Of a DNA stretch of 64,000 bases, positions 63,921 to 64,000 are shown in pieces. Each line of letters begins with the position of its first letter. Within the stretch, counting starts at the first letter, position 1. A model generated the notes under the pieces. The model had not been told where the DNA came from. It worked only from the letters and a program-made list of their open reading frames with translations, and did not search any database. The stretch comes from Mesorhizobium sp. AR02 (lineage in GTDB: Bacteria; Pseudomonadota; Alphaproteobacteria; Rhizobiales; Rhizobiaceae), in contig NZ_CP080531.1 of assembly GCF_024746835.1 (NCBI RefSeq), forward strand, positions 5,724,001 to 5,788,000, written 5' to 3'. The position numbers and the translations under genes were made by a program.

Positions 63921-64000
63921 CTCAGGCCGGCTCCGCGCTTCGCCCACTCCAGCACATGCAGCCGCAGTGCCGAGGACAGGTTGGTGTCGCGCGGCCGCGT
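63917..64000 (-). CDS. C-terminal end of a reverse-strand gene (cut by window edge)
   Basis: From the window edge a reverse frame reads RPRDTNLSSALRLHVLEWAK and ends at a TAG that overlaps the ClC stop region. The residue pattern looks protein-like (amphipathic helix) but I do not recognise the family. It could be chance. Confidence 0.35.
   Translation of the reverse strand, partial: TRPRDTNLSSALRLHVLEWAKRGAGLS

Overview
The window looks like a chromosomal stretch of an alphaproteobacterium of the order Hyphomicrobiales, most likely Mesorhizobium or a close relative. This is inferred from the high GC content, the gene families (FixJ-type two-component pair, creA, senC/prmA pair, EncFtn-like ferritin, several solute ABC systems) and the frequent TTG/GTG starts with strong AGGAGG sites. 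No rRNA, tRNA, CRISPR array, phage or conjugation genes were seen. The only complete transposable element recognised is one IS110-family (IS1111-type) insertion sequence at about 1.7-3.1 kb.

Layout. 0-5 kb: end of a DUF2461 gene, an azlCD amino-acid exporter, the IS element, and a reverse-strand Xaa-Pro aminopeptidase. 5.6-8.9 kb: a frameshifted autotransporter. 8.9-20.2 kb: housekeeping and small accessory genes (prmA, senC/SCO1, creA, a tandem ClpX-type zinc-finger protein, a hexapeptide acetyltransferase, an SDR, TMEM175, MFS and MATE transporters, an L,D-transpeptidase, a frameshifted phytase-like esterase). 20.4-27.9 kb: a methylated-amine region with a dimethylglycine-dehydrogenase/GcvT fusion followed by an MttB-family methyltransferase, facing a NitT/TauT-type ABC ATPase and double permease. 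28.3-31.3 kb: a FixJ-like regulator and histidine kinase, a DUF4239 membrane protein and an encapsulated-ferritin-like protein without a shell gene. 31.3-37.6 kb: a LacI-controlled carbohydrate operon (oxidoreductase, isomerase, ABC binding protein, ATPase, permease) with two LacI-type operators. 37.6-43.8 kb: a UvrD/PcrA helicase with a GC-rich palindromic in-frame insertion, a DUF2059 protein and a membrane PQQ glucose dehydrogenase. 43.8-55.5 kb: small regulator-plus-enzyme units, often divergent (TetR/tautomerase, LysR/SnoaL-alcohol dehydrogenase, Lrp/EamA, thioesterase/FAD oxidase, DinB/TetR). 55.5-64 kb: a Dyp-peroxidase remnant, a giant AsmA protein with a TolA-like tail, an ECF sigma factor unit, and a MarR/ClC pair.

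The clearest circuits are: the LacI repressor with tandem operators in front of the sugar operon; a TetR regulator with two palindromes between it and a tautomerase; a MarR regulator with a palindrome in front of a ClC channel; and the demethylation pair, whose products suggest stepwise removal of methyl groups from a quaternary amine.

Notable oddities: short copies of both IS termini inside the IS non-coding region (candidate bridge RNA guides), a dispersed palindromic repeat present three times, an inserted palindromic segment inside the helicase gene, an orphan EncFtn-like protein, and at least four genes broken by apparent single-base deletions. The last could be real decay or sequence error.
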